Source: Thalassobaculum_A sp040219615
GTDB taxonomy: Bacteria; Pseudomonadota; Alphaproteobacteria; Thalassobaculales; Thalassobaculaceae
Assembly: GCF_040219615.1 (NCBI RefSeq)
Contig: NZ_JAVJSE010000029.1
Coordinates: 1-64,000, forward strand
DNA length: 64,000 nucleotides
Direction: 5' to 3'
Part shown: one piece after another, positions 25,278 through 33,371 of the stretch
Layout of the letters: each line of letters opens with the position of its first letter
Numbering within the stretch: the first letter of the stretch is position 1
Program-made: the position numbers and the translations under genes
The notes under the pieces: generated by a model
What the model was told of the DNA's origin: nothing
Seen by the model: the letters and a program-made list of their open reading frames with translations, nothing else
Database searches by the model: none

Positions 25278-26276
25278 ATGAGCGAGTACCGCCAGGACGG
25301 GACCACCGGCGCCTGGGTCGTGATCGCGCCCGAGCGCAACCGGCGACCGCTGAGTCACGGCAAGGCGGCGGGCCATCCTGGTCCGGGTCACGGGGGCGCC
25401 TGCCCATTCTGTCCGGGCAACGAGCGCCTGTTGCCGCCGATCATCGAACAGGCGGCGGCCGACGGCACGCCGGGCTGGTCGACGCGGGTCGTGCCGAACA
25501 AGCACCCGGCGCTGCAGCCGAAGGGCGATATCGGCCCGCTGACCGTGAGTCATCAGCAGCGGCTGGCCGGCTTCGGCTATCACGAGGTCATCATCGAGTC
25601 GCCCCGCCACGACAGCGGTCTCGCGACCTTCTCGGATCCTGAACTGGCAGCCGTCATCCGCACCTGGCAGGCCCGCTACGCCGAGCTGTCGGCACGGCCC
25701 GGCATCGAGGCGGCCTTCGTGTATCGCCGGTTCGGGGGCGCTTCCGGCGGCTCGCTGTCCCACCCGCATTCGCAGGTCATCGCGACCGCGATCGTGCCGC
25801 CCTGGGTCGCGGTGCAGGCCGGCTGGGCCCGCGAACGGCACGCCCAGGTCGGCCGCTGCGCGACCTGCGAGGAACTCGGCCACGAAGCGAGCGACGGCCA
25901 GCGCGTGATCGAGGTGACCAGGCGGTTCCTGGTGGCGGTGCCGTTCGCCGCCAAGAGCCCCTTCGAGCTGCGCGTCACGCCGTTCCGCCACCAGCCGTCC
26001 TTCGCCGACGCGACGGCGGCCGAGATCGAGGATCTGGGACCGATCCTGCGGCGGGCCGCGGCCAGGCTGCGGGCTGCGCTCGGCAATCGCACCTGCAACC
26101 TGGTGATCGGCTCGGCCGCGTCGCACGCGCTCGACCCCGCCAGCGCCCACTGGTCGCTCAGCATCGTCCCGGACCTGTTGCGCCCCCACGGCTTCGAGCT
26201 CGGCTCCGGCCTGCCGGTCAACCCCTCCCGCCCGGAGGACGACGCGGCGGCACTGCGTTCCGCGCGGGTCGACTGA
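25278..26276 (+). CDS. galT: Galactose-1-phosphate uridylyltransferase-like protein
   Basis: A 332-residue HIT-superfamily nucleotidyltransferase. It has the zinc-type CPFCPGNE motif, VVPNKHPAL, GYHEVIIESPRHD and the catalytic HPHSQVIATAIVPP, in which His carries the UMP intermediate. It would exchange UMP between UDP-glucose and galactose 1-phosphate in the Leloir pathway. No galE, galK or galM is nearby, so it may act on another sugar phosphate. It ends 14 bp before the convergent metalloprotease. Confidence 0.82.
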   Translation: MSEYRQDGTTGAWVVIAPERNRRPLSHGKAAGHPGPGHGGACPFCPGNERLLPPIIEQAAADGTPGWSTRVVPNKHPALQPKGDIGPLTVSHQQRLAGFGYHEVIIESPRHDSGLATFSDPELAAVIRTWQARYAELSARPGIEAAFVYRRFGGASGGSLSHPHSQVIATAIVPPWVAVQAGWARERHAQVGRCATCEELGHEASDGQRVIEVTRRFLVAVPFAAKSPFELRVTPFRHQPSFADATAAEIEDLGPILRRAAARLRAALGNRTCNLVIGSAASHALDPASAHWSLSIVPDLLRPHGFELGSGLPVNPSRPEDDAAALRSARVD

Positions 26277-26290
26277 AGCGGCCGGCCGGC

Positions 26291-27787
26291 TCAGCCGATC
26301 AGGATGTCGAAGCTGTTGAGGCTCGCCACCGAATAGTTCTGCAGCGTGACGGAATGCCCGCCGCCGAGGTCGATCACCACGTCGGTCCCGCTCTGGGTCG
26401 CCCGCGCGATCACGTCGGAGGCACTGGCGATCCCGGACGAGTTCACGTTGCTCTGCACCACCAGGTAGTCGGTGAAGAAGGTGAAATCGGAGATCGTGTC
26501 GTTGCCCGTGGTCTCGGCCATGTAGAACCGGTCGAAGCCGTCGCCGCCGATCAGCAGGTCGTCGCCGCGGTTGCCGTACAGCGTGTCGTCGCCGCTGCCG
26601 CCGCTCATGGTGTCGTTGTCCTGCCCGCCGAACATCTTGTCCGCCGAGGCACCGCCGCTCAGCAGGTCGCCGCCATGGTTGCCGTAGATCAGGTCCTGGC
26701 CGTTGCCGCCGACCACCGTATCGGCCCCGACCCGATAGGCGAGCGGCTGGTCGCTCAGGGAACCGCTGCTCTGCGGCCCGTCGTTCTGACCGCCGTAGAG
26801 GGTGTCGTTTCCGCTGCCGCCGCTCAGCAGGTCGGAGCCGATGTTGCCGTAGACAAGGTCGTTGCCGTCGCCGGCCAGCACCGTGTCGGTACCGGACCCG
26901 GCCGCCACCCCGTCATTGCCGCCGAACACCGCGATGTAGTCGGCGCCGTCGCGGGCGTGGATGTACTGGGTGCCGCTGTCGCCGCTGAAGGTCTCCGCGG
27001 AATCGCTGCCGAAGGTCAGGTTGCCGATCGTGCCGGTGCCGGAGAAGCCATAGAGGTAGCGCGCCGCCAGGATGTCGTAAGGACCCACGGACGTCGGGTA
27101 GACCACGCTGCCGTCGGTGTACGACATCACCGTGTTGTCGGTGTTGTCGACGCTGCTCGACAGATACGGCCCCTCGTCGCTGGACGAATACGCACCGGGA
27201 TGCTTGAGGCCGATGGCGTGCCCGACCTCGTGCATCAGCGTCAGGTAGCCGAAGCCACCGACCTCCGGGCTGGTGTTGTAGGAGAACAGGTTGCTGATCC
27301 AGACGTCGCCGCCGATCGCGCTGGCCGACGGGTAGTAGGCGTAGCCGGCCGAATCGGTCTGCGCGTTGGAGCCGAACCGGATGGTCCCGCCGTCACCGGC
27401 GTCGGCGACCTCCACGAAGCTGATGGTGGCGACGTCCGACCACTCGGCCAGGGCCAGGCGGGCCGCCGCCTTCATGGTGGCGTTGAACTCCGCGAAGGTG
27501 GTGTCGCCGCTGTTGTAGCTCGGGTTGGCGCTCATGAAGGAATAGGTGACCGTGACCGCCTCGCCCATCAGGTTGGACGAGCCCCACTTGTAGGCCGTGC
27601 CGGCCACCAGGGCGTCGATGGTGCCGTCGCCCGAGGATTCCGACGTCGACAGCGCATGGCGGGTCTGGTCGAAGAAGACGGGTCCGCCGGAGCCGGTGAA
27701 CGCGCCGCCCGCCCCGCAACCGGCGCATCCGCACAATCCGACCGAGGCGAGCTCCAGAACGTGCCCGAAGCTCATGCCGTCACCCAT
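26291..27787 (-). CDS. Serralysin-type secreted metalloprotease with RTX repeats
   Basis: A 498-residue M10-type zinc protease. The zinc site HEVGHAIGLKH is at residues 186-196, and the Met-turn is in NTVMSYTDG at about 221. Glycine- and aspartate-rich RTX calcium repeats (such as GGSGDDTLYGNRGDDLLIGG) occupy about 285-430, followed by a C-terminal secretion-like domain. There is no Sec signal, as expected for type I secretion, and no ABC/MFP exporter genes are adjacent. Near the N-terminus is an odd cysteine cluster, GLCGCAGCG. ATG 27775 is an alternative start. Confidence 0.87.
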   Translation of the reverse strand: MGDGMSFGHVLELASVGLCGCAGCGAGGAFTGSGGPVFFDQTRHALSTSESSGDGTIDALVAGTAYKWGSSNLMGEAVTVTYSFMSANPSYNSGDTTFAEFNATMKAAARLALAEWSDVATISFVEVADAGDGGTIRFGSNAQTDSAGYAYYPSASAIGGDVWISNLFSYNTSPEVGGFGYLTLMHEVGHAIGLKHPGAYSSSDEGPYLSSSVDNTDNTVMSYTDGSVVYPTSVGPYDILAARYLYGFSGTGTIGNLTFGSDSAETFSGDSGTQYIHARDGADYIAVFGGNDGVAAGSGTDTVLAGDGNDLVYGNIGSDLLSGGSGNDTLYGGQNDGPQSSGSLSDQPLAYRVGADTVVGGNGQDLIYGNHGGDLLSGGASADKMFGGQDNDTMSGGSGDDTLYGNRGDDLLIGGDGFDRFYMAETTGNDTISDFTFFTDYLVVQSNVNSSGIASASDVIARATQSGTDVVIDLGGGHSVTLQNYSVASLNSFDILIG

Positions 27788-27932
27788 CCGTGGTTTCCCC
27801 GATCATGCTGGGGGTGGCGACCGGGGGGGTCAAGGAGATTGCCGCCGCCCCGTCGCCGTCGCGGTCGCGCGTCGCCGTTGTCAGGCATCTCCGACTCGGA
27901 TACAGCGGAACGCTGCCAATGGAGCCGAGCCG

Positions 27933-28412
27933 ATGCCCCTGAAACCGAGTGCCCAGCGTGTCCAGGACCTGCTCGCTGCGCGCGGCCTGGCCCTGACGGT
28001 CGTCGAGATGCCGGACTCCACGCGAACCTCGGCCGAGGCCGCCGCCGCCTGCGGCTGCACGGTCGCGCAGATCGGCAAGTCGATGGTGTTCCGCGCGGCG
28101 GACAGCGGCCGGCCGGTGCTGGCGGTCGCGAGCGGCGTGAACCGGGTCGACGAGAAGAAGCTGGCCGCCGCCCTGGGAGAGCCGCTCGGCCGCGCCGACC
28201 CCGACTTCGTCCGCGCCTCGACCGGCTACGCGATCGGCGGCGTCGCGCCGATCGGCCACACGGTCGCCCCGAAGGTCTATCTCGATGCCGACCTGATGGC
28301 GCTGGAGCGGATCTGGTGCGCGGCCGGCACCCCGAACGCGGTGTTCGAGCTGACCCCGGCGGACCTGCTGGCGATCACCGGCGGCACCGTGCTCGATCTC
28401 CGGAAGGACTGA
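27933..28412 (+). CDS. YbaK/ProX-type aminoacyl-tRNA deacylase
   Basis: A 159-residue member of the YbaK/ProRS-editing-domain family, starting MPLKPSAQRVQDLL. Conserved parts are CTVAQIGKSMVFRAAD, AVASGVNRVDEKKLAAALG and TGYAIGGVAPIGH. Family members hydrolyse mischarged aminoacyl-tRNAs such as Cys-tRNAPro or Ala-tRNAPro. It is divergent from the metalloprotease and convergent with an Lrp gene, with REP-like palindromes between. Confidence 0.86.
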   Translation: MPLKPSAQRVQDLLAARGLALTVVEMPDSTRTSAEAAAACGCTVAQIGKSMVFRAADSGRPVLAVASGVNRVDEKKLAAALGEPLGRADPDFVRASTGYAIGGVAPIGHTVAPKVYLDADLMALERIWCAAGTPNAVFELTPADLLAITGGTVLDLRKD

Positions 28413-28552
28413 CCCTTCGTGGCCCTGCGCTGCGCTTCGGGCGCCTCAGGGCGAAAGATCCAGGATATCGGCGCAAGACGCATTGCCCTGTCGCCCTGAG
28501 GTGCCTGTCACCCTGAGGTGCCCGTCGCCCTGCGACGGGCCTCGAAGGGTCA
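28410..28552. repeat. REP-like palindromic elements between convergent genes
   Basis: The best copy spans 28506-28552. Its arms pair imperfectly from TGTCACCCTGAGG to CCTCGAAGGGTCA, with a perfect core GCCCGTCGC (28520-28528)/GCGACGGGC (28532-28540). A half-copy TGTCGCCCTGAGGTGCC precedes it at 28489-28505. A degenerate copy starts TGACCCTTCG at 28410. The elements overlap the stop codons of both the YbaK-like (28410-28412) and Lrp (28550-28552) genes. This is a known style of alphaproteobacterial repetitive palindrome; these may be substrates of RAYT-type transposases. Confidence 0.75.
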
Positions 28553-29062
28553 GCCGGTGCTCTCGTAGGCGATCGGCGGCAGCTGCGGCCCGACCCGCAC
28601 GCTCGGCCCGGCCATCACCATCTTCGCCTTCACCGGCGACGACAGCACGATCGAGGTGGTGGTCTCGCCGTAGGTGCGGAGCTGGGCGATCACATGCTCC
28701 AGATGCACCATCGACGACACGATGACCTTGATCATGTAGCTGTCCTGGCCGGTCACGTGATGGCACTCCTGCACTTCGGCCAGGGTGTGCGCCATGGTGG
28801 CGATCCGGTTGTGGTGCTCGCCGGTCACCTTGAGATGGATGAACGCCGTCGTCGGATAGCCGAGCTTGGACGGCTCGACCAGCGCGCGGTAGCCGGTGAT
28901 GACCCCGGAGTCCTCCATGCGGCGCACCCGCTCGGCCACCGCCGGCGACGACAGCCCGACCCGGCGGCCCAGCTCGCTGTAGGACAGCCGGGCGTCTTCC
29001 TGCAGAACCCGAAGCAGTTGCCAGCCGACCTTGTCGAGCTGGCCTTCAAGCTCCCCCGCCAT
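28550..29062 (-). CDS. Lrp/AsnC-family transcriptional regulator
   Basis: A 170-residue regulator with the AsnC helix-turn-helix (LDKVGWQLLRVLQEDARLSY, LGRRVGLSSPAVAERVRRME) and a C-terminal RAM-type ligand domain (HLKVTGEHHNRIATM, ECHHVTGQDSYMIKVIV). It would bind DNA in response to an amino acid. The AT-rich region just upstream (about 29063-29105) is a likely autoregulated promoter. Its TGA lies inside the outer arm of a REP-like palindrome, so the last residues are REP-encoded. Confidence 0.88.
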   Translation of the reverse strand: MAGELEGQLDKVGWQLLRVLQEDARLSYSELGRRVGLSSPAVAERVRRMEDSGVITGYRALVEPSKLGYPTTAFIHLKVTGEHHNRIATMAHTLAEVQECHHVTGQDSYMIKVIVSSMVHLEHVIAQLRTYGETTTSIVLSSPVKAKMVMAGPSVRVGPQLPPIAYESTG

Positions 29063-29251
29063 TGCCTAAATCCTTTAAATTTCAATAGCGTAATTATTGT
29101 ATTGGATTCCCGTACGACGCACAAGAACTAGCCGGAAGAGCCCAAGTCCTCGTCGATCCCCCGGCATTGTCGAGCGGACTCCCGATCAGGCGCCAACATG
29201 GTTAACATGGCCGGGTGACTGGGTTCCACCGATCGCAGACCCTGAGATCTC

Positions 29252-29605
29252 ATGATCTCCTGGAGCGAGGAGGCCGCGCTGACGAGCCACAGCAACACCT
29301 GTCACCGGCTGCGCCGGAACGTGACGATCACCGGCCGGCGCACCAGCGTCAGCCTGGAAGGCCATGTCTGGGACGGCCTGCTCGAGGTCTGCCGCCGCGA
29401 GGCGATCGGCATCGACGCGCTGTGCACCGAGGTCGACCGCCACCGCGACCGCTCGTCGATGTCGTCCTCGCTGCGGGTCTTCCTGCTGCTGTACTTCCGG
29501 ACCATGGCCGAGGTCCTCGAGCATCGTCCGGACGACCGCGACGGCCTGCTGGGCACCACCCTGGACGTGTTCAGAACCGGCGAGCGCACCGGCCAGGCCG
29601 CCTGA
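29252..29605 (+). CDS. Ribbon-helix-helix domain protein
   Basis: A 117-residue protein whose core RRNVTITGRRTSVSLEGHVW followed by LLEVCRREAIGIDALCTEVD and SSSLRVFLLLYFR matches the PF13467-like ribbon-helix-helix family common in Alphaproteobacteria. It is probably a DNA-binding protein. It is preceded by a purine-rich site and is convergent with the HAD-IIA gene. No target is suggested by the context. Confidence 0.82.
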   Translation: MISWSEEAALTSHSNTCHRLRRNVTITGRRTSVSLEGHVWDGLLEVCRREAIGIDALCTEVDRHRDRSSMSSSLRVFLLLYFRTMAEVLEHRPDDRDGLLGTTLDVFRTGERTGQAA

Positions 29606-29615
29606 CCGGGAGCCG

Positions 29616-30476
29616 CTACCAGCCCAGCCGGTCGGCGACCCAGAGCGGCTGCGGCCCGGGCACCGCCAGGAACGCCCGCAGCCGCTCGTCGGCCAGGCGG
29701 CCGGCGACCAGCAGGTCGTCGCAATGCACCCCGTCGGCCAGCATCAGCGAATCGAGGCCGGCGGCGACCGCGCCGGCCACGTCGGTCGCCCGGTTGTCGC
29801 CGACCACCAGGACCCGGTCCGGCCGCGCGCCCAGCACCTCGATCGAGCGCGCGAACACCGGCGCATGCGGCTTGCCGTGGTAGTGCACGCGCCCGCCCAG
29901 CTCCTCGTAGCGCTGCGCCAGGGCGCCGGCATGGATCATCTTGACGCCCTGCTCGTAGACCACCTTGTCGGGGTTGGCGCAGATCATCGCCAGGCCGCGC
30001 GCGGCGCCGCGGGCCAGCGCCGCCTCGTAGTCGGCGACCGTGTCCAGGCCGCTGCGCGGGCCGGCGTTGAGGATCCAGTCGGCCGCCTCCAGCTCCGGCG
30101 TCGACTCGAACCCGGTGCCCGGCAGGATATGCGCGAACCGGCCGGGGTCGAAGCCGAAGGCCAGCGGGCCGAGGCCGGCATGGAAATCGTCCGGCCGGTC
30201 GCGCAGATGGCGGTGGCACTCGCCGCCGGAGGTGATCACCTCGCGGTACAGCGCCGCCGGGATGCCGATGCCGTCCAGGCGCTCGGCGACCACCGCCGCC
30301 GGGCGCGGCGAGTTCGACAGCACCACCACCGCCTTGCCGGCCGCCGCCAGCCGCTGCAGCACCGCCACCGCCTGCGGATAGGCGGCACCGCCGTCGTACA
30401 GCGTGCCCCAGACGTCGAACACGAAGCCGTCGTAGCGGTCGGCGATCGCCGCCAGGCCGTCGATCCTCTCGAACAT
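29616..30476 (-). CDS. HAD-IIA family hydrolase
   Basis: A 286-residue HAD hydrolase with motif I FVFDVWGTLYDGG, motif II VVVLSNSPRP, and motif IV VLVVGDNRATDVAGAVAAGLDS. The large cap is of the IIA type, as in the TIGR01459 subfamily. It would dephosphorylate a small phosphoester. GAGGA precedes the ATG, 17 bp after the EAL gene stop, so it is the third gene of a pyrD-EAL-HAD operon. Confidence 0.86.
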   Translation of the reverse strand: MFERIDGLAAIADRYDGFVFDVWGTLYDGGAAYPQAVAVLQRLAAAGKAVVVLSNSPRPAAVVAERLDGIGIPAALYREVITSGGECHRHLRDRPDDFHAGLGPLAFGFDPGRFAHILPGTGFESTPELEAADWILNAGPRSGLDTVADYEAALARGAARGLAMICANPDKVVYEQGVKMIHAGALAQRYEELGGRVHYHGKPHAPVFARSIEVLGARPDRVLVVGDNRATDVAGAVAAGLDSLMLADGVHCDDLLVAGRLADERLRAFLAVPGPQPLWVADRLGW

Positions 30477-30493
30477 GCGTTCCTCGTGGTGTG

Positions 30494-31687
30494 TCAGCGG
30501 GACCCGGCCAGCGGCCGCGGCTCCCCGAAAAGGTATCCCTGGCCAAAGTCGACGCGCAGTTCCAGCATGTCGAGCAGCATGTCCTCGCTCTCGATCTTCT
30601 CGACGATCAGGTCCATGGCGTTGCGGTCGAGCGCGCCCTTCAGCGCCCGCATGTCCAGGATCGGGTCGTCGCCGCGCGCCAGCTCGTGCAGCATGTGGGC
30701 GCCGACCTTGATGTAGCGGAAGCCCTGGGAGGCCAGGTCCTCCAGGTCCAGGTCCATGTCGGTCACCTGGTCGAGCGAGAACCGGTAGCCGAAGCCGCGC
30801 AGGCGCTGCAGGTTCACCCGCGACACGTAGTCGCCGACGGCGATGCTGGCCTGGTCGAACTCGAAGATCAGGGTCTCGGCGAGCTGCCGGTTCTCCGCCA
30901 TGAAGGCGATGAAGTCCTGGAAGAAGTCGGCGTCCGCCAGCGACTCGCTGGAGATGTTGCAGAAGAACCCGACGTCCGGCTGGTCGCGGCGGGCCCGGCG
31001 CACCAGCTGCACGCAGCGCACCAGCAGCAGGTTGTCGATCGCCGCCACCAGCCCGGCCCGTTCCGCCACCGGGATATACTGCTCGGGCATGATCAGCCGG
31101 CCGCCCTCGGTGACGATCCGCGAGAAGCACTCGTAGAACCGGCGCCGGCGCTGCGGCAGGCTGACCACCGGCTGCAGGTACAGCTCGACCTTCTCCTCGC
31201 GCAGGCCGCGCTCGACCGCCTCCAGCAGCTGGGCCTCGCCCAGCACCACCGCCGGCGCGGTCGCGTGCTTGATCTCGGCGCCGGTGCCGGCCCTGGAATC
31301 CGGGGCCGCCAGCACCTTGCCGACCGCCGCCTCCTTCTTCTCCGACAGCTGCCGCAGCAGCCCGCCCAGCACCTTCAGCTCGGACGACAGCTTCTCGGCG
31401 TCCGGCATGTCGTCGAGCCGGATCCGCATGGTGTCGAGCTCGGCCCGGGCCGCCTCGACCTCGACATGCAGGCCGTCGACGTCGCGGGTCAGCTCGCGGA
31501 CCCGGGTCTCCAGAACCCGCGCCCGCAGCCGCTGGGCGACCGCGACGTGCAGCACCGCGCAGAACACCGCGAGGCCGCCGCCGGCCGCGACCACGATCGC
31601 CGGCGCAAGCCCGAGCCAGTCGGCCGCGACGGCGGCGACACCGGCGAGCGCGAGATAGACGACGGCGATCAGGACGTGGCCGAGTAT
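30494..31687 (-). CDS. TipF-like membrane protein with degenerate EAL domain
   Basis: About 397 residues if translation begins at the ATA at 31687; the only canonical in-frame start is GTG 31594 (366 residues). The longer form has two membrane helices (LGHVLIAVVYLALAGVAAVA and VVAAGGGLAVFCAVLHVAVA), a coiled coil (about 55-120) and an EAL domain. The active site is degraded: ECF replaces EAL in YECFSRI, and SLDQVTDM stands where DDFG-like residues are expected. This matches TipF, a c-di-GMP receptor in flagellar assembly. AGGAG overlapping the pyrD stop sits 7 bp before the ATA, with no ATG available. Confidence 0.75.
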   Translation of the reverse strand: MLGHVLIAVVYLALAGVAAVAADWLGLAPAIVVAAGGGLAVFCAVLHVAVAQRLRARVLETRVRELTRDVDGLHVEVEAARAELDTMRIRLDDMPDAEKLSSELKVLGGLLRQLSEKKEAAVGKVLAAPDSRAGTGAEIKHATAPAVVLGEAQLLEAVERGLREEKVELYLQPVVSLPQRRRRFYECFSRIVTEGGRLIMPEQYIPVAERAGLVAAIDNLLLVRCVQLVRRARRDQPDVGFFCNISSESLADADFFQDFIAFMAENRQLAETLIFEFDQASIAVGDYVSRVNLQRLRGFGYRFSLDQVTDMDLDLEDLASQGFRYIKVGAHMLHELARGDDPILDMRALKGALDRNAMDLIVEKIESEDMLLDMLELRVDFGQGYLFGEPRPLAGSR

Positions 31688-31697
31688 GGCGATGCTC

Positions 31698-32771
31698 CTA
31701 TCCGTGTGCGAGCCGCTCGGCGTCCCGGCCGACCGCGTCCTCGATGCGGGTGAGGCCGTCCGCCCGCATCAGCGCCGCAAGCTCGTCGCGGATCCGGCGG
31801 AACAGCCCCGGACCGTTATACACCAGCGCCGTGTACAGCTGCACCAGCCGGGCGCCGGCCCGGATCTTGGCATAGGCGGTGGCGCCGTCCTCGATCCCGC
31901 CGACCCCGACCAGCGGCAGCCGGCCGGCGGCCGCCAGGTGGGCCCGCGCCAGCACCCGGGTCGACGGGTCGAACAGCGGCCGGCCGCTCAGGCCGCCGGT
32001 CTCGGCCCGCGCCGCGCCGCGCAGCGACTCGGGCCGGGCGACCGTGGTGTTCGACACGATCAGGCCGTCTATGCCCTGCGCCACCGCGGTCTCGACGATC
32101 GCCTCGAGCTGGCCGTCGGACAGGTCGGGCGCGATCTTCAGCAGCACCGGCGGCGCGTTCAGACCGCAGGCCTCGCCGCGCGCCTGCAGCGCCGCCGCCA
32201 GCAGCCGGCCGAGCTGGCCCTCGCCCTGCAGGTCGCGCAGCCCCGGGGTGTTCGGCGACGACACGTTGATGGTCACGTAGTCGGCCAGGGGGGCCAGCAT
32301 CCGCATGCCGTAGACGTAGTCGTCGACCGGGTCGGGCGTGTCCTTGTTGGCGCCGATGTTGATGCCGACGATCCCGGTGCGGCGCTCGCGGTGCGCGAGC
32401 CGGGCCGCCGCCGCCTCCAGCCCGTCGTTGTTGAAGCCGTTGCGGTTGATCACCGCGCGGTCCTCGGGCAGCCGGAACAGCCGGGGCCGCGGGTTGCCGG
32501 CCTGCGGGCGCGGCGTGACGGTGCCGACCTCGACCGCCCCGACCCCGAGTCGCAGCAGCCCGCGCCAGCACTCCGCCGACTTGTCGAAGCCGGCGGCCAG
32601 GCAGACCGGGTGCGGGAAGTCGAGGCCCAGCACCCGCTGCCCCAGCCCGGCCGGCACCGGCGAGCGGTCGAGCGGCCCCAGCCCGGCGCCGAGGCTGCGG
32701 ACGGTGAGGCGGTGCGCGGTCTCCGGGTCGAGGCAGCGCAGCGCCGGCATGGCGAGATCGAACAGCGTCAT
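31698..32771 (-). CDS. pyrD: Dihydroorotate dehydrogenase (quinone), class 2
   Basis: A 357-residue membrane-associated flavoenzyme of pyrimidine synthesis, oxidising dihydroorotate with quinone. It has the N-terminal membrane helix region of class 2 enzymes, the FMN site AAGFDKSAECW, catalytic serine in NVSSPNTPGLRDLQ, and LVGVGGIEDGATAYAKIRAG. It starts the pyrD-EAL-HAD operon; its TAG overlaps the ribosome site of the EAL gene. Confidence 0.97.
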   Translation of the reverse strand: MTLFDLAMPALRCLDPETAHRLTVRSLGAGLGPLDRSPVPAGLGQRVLGLDFPHPVCLAAGFDKSAECWRGLLRLGVGAVEVGTVTPRPQAGNPRPRLFRLPEDRAVINRNGFNNDGLEAAAARLAHRERRTGIVGINIGANKDTPDPVDDYVYGMRMLAPLADYVTINVSSPNTPGLRDLQGEGQLGRLLAAALQARGEACGLNAPPVLLKIAPDLSDGQLEAIVETAVAQGIDGLIVSNTTVARPESLRGAARAETGGLSGRPLFDPSTRVLARAHLAAAGRLPLVGVGGIEDGATAYAKIRAGARLVQLYTALVYNGPGLFRRIRDELAALMRADGLTRIEDAVGRDAERLAHG

Positions 32772-33371
32772 GGCGCCGGACGGTAGTCGGCGCGGCGGGC
32801 GGCGGCAAGCGGGTGGGTGGGGGTGAGCGACGGGTTCGACCCTAAGGGGTCGTTTGCTCGTTGGACGCTCCTAAGGTCAACGGCGCAGGAGCAGACGTTC
32901 GCACCGGCCCCGTTGCTGTCCGTCACGCACCGTTTGACCGAGAATCGGCCGATTCAGGCGGAATCGCCTCGGTGGCAAGCAACTTCCCGGGAGGCTCGGA
33001 GGAGCAACCGCTGTCCCTCCGTGCATCTTCCAGGAAAGCTGATTGGCTTGTGCCGCCAATGCACGGTCGTCGTAATCGTCAACCGGCTGGTAGACATGTG
33101 CCGGATCGGCCAACGCTCCAGCACCATCGTCCGCCTCGACAGAGTCCGGATCGACCGAAACTGCGCTGATCAGCACGCTGGCCTGGTCTTCTATTATGTA
33201 CCGACGCCGTCGCCACGGGCGGCATCCGAATTTTGGGTGGTTTGGCCGAGTTTCCCGCTCCCTCTGCCACCAGCCCATTCGGCAAGGACCGTCGGCAGCG
33301 CTGGCAGGGGGGTGCCGTATCGACTGCGGGTTATCATGCCCATTGGCATGAGACCCTGGGCCTGCCGCCGT
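32772..33371. other. 600 bp without a recognisable gene
   Basis: Several short open frames cross this stretch on both strands (for example 32877-33278 minus and 32861-33169 plus). None has a recognisable family, a good ribosome site or consistent third-position GC. It includes the pyrD promoter side and the 3' flank of the signalling island. It may hold decayed gene remnants marking an insertion boundary. Confidence 0.45.
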
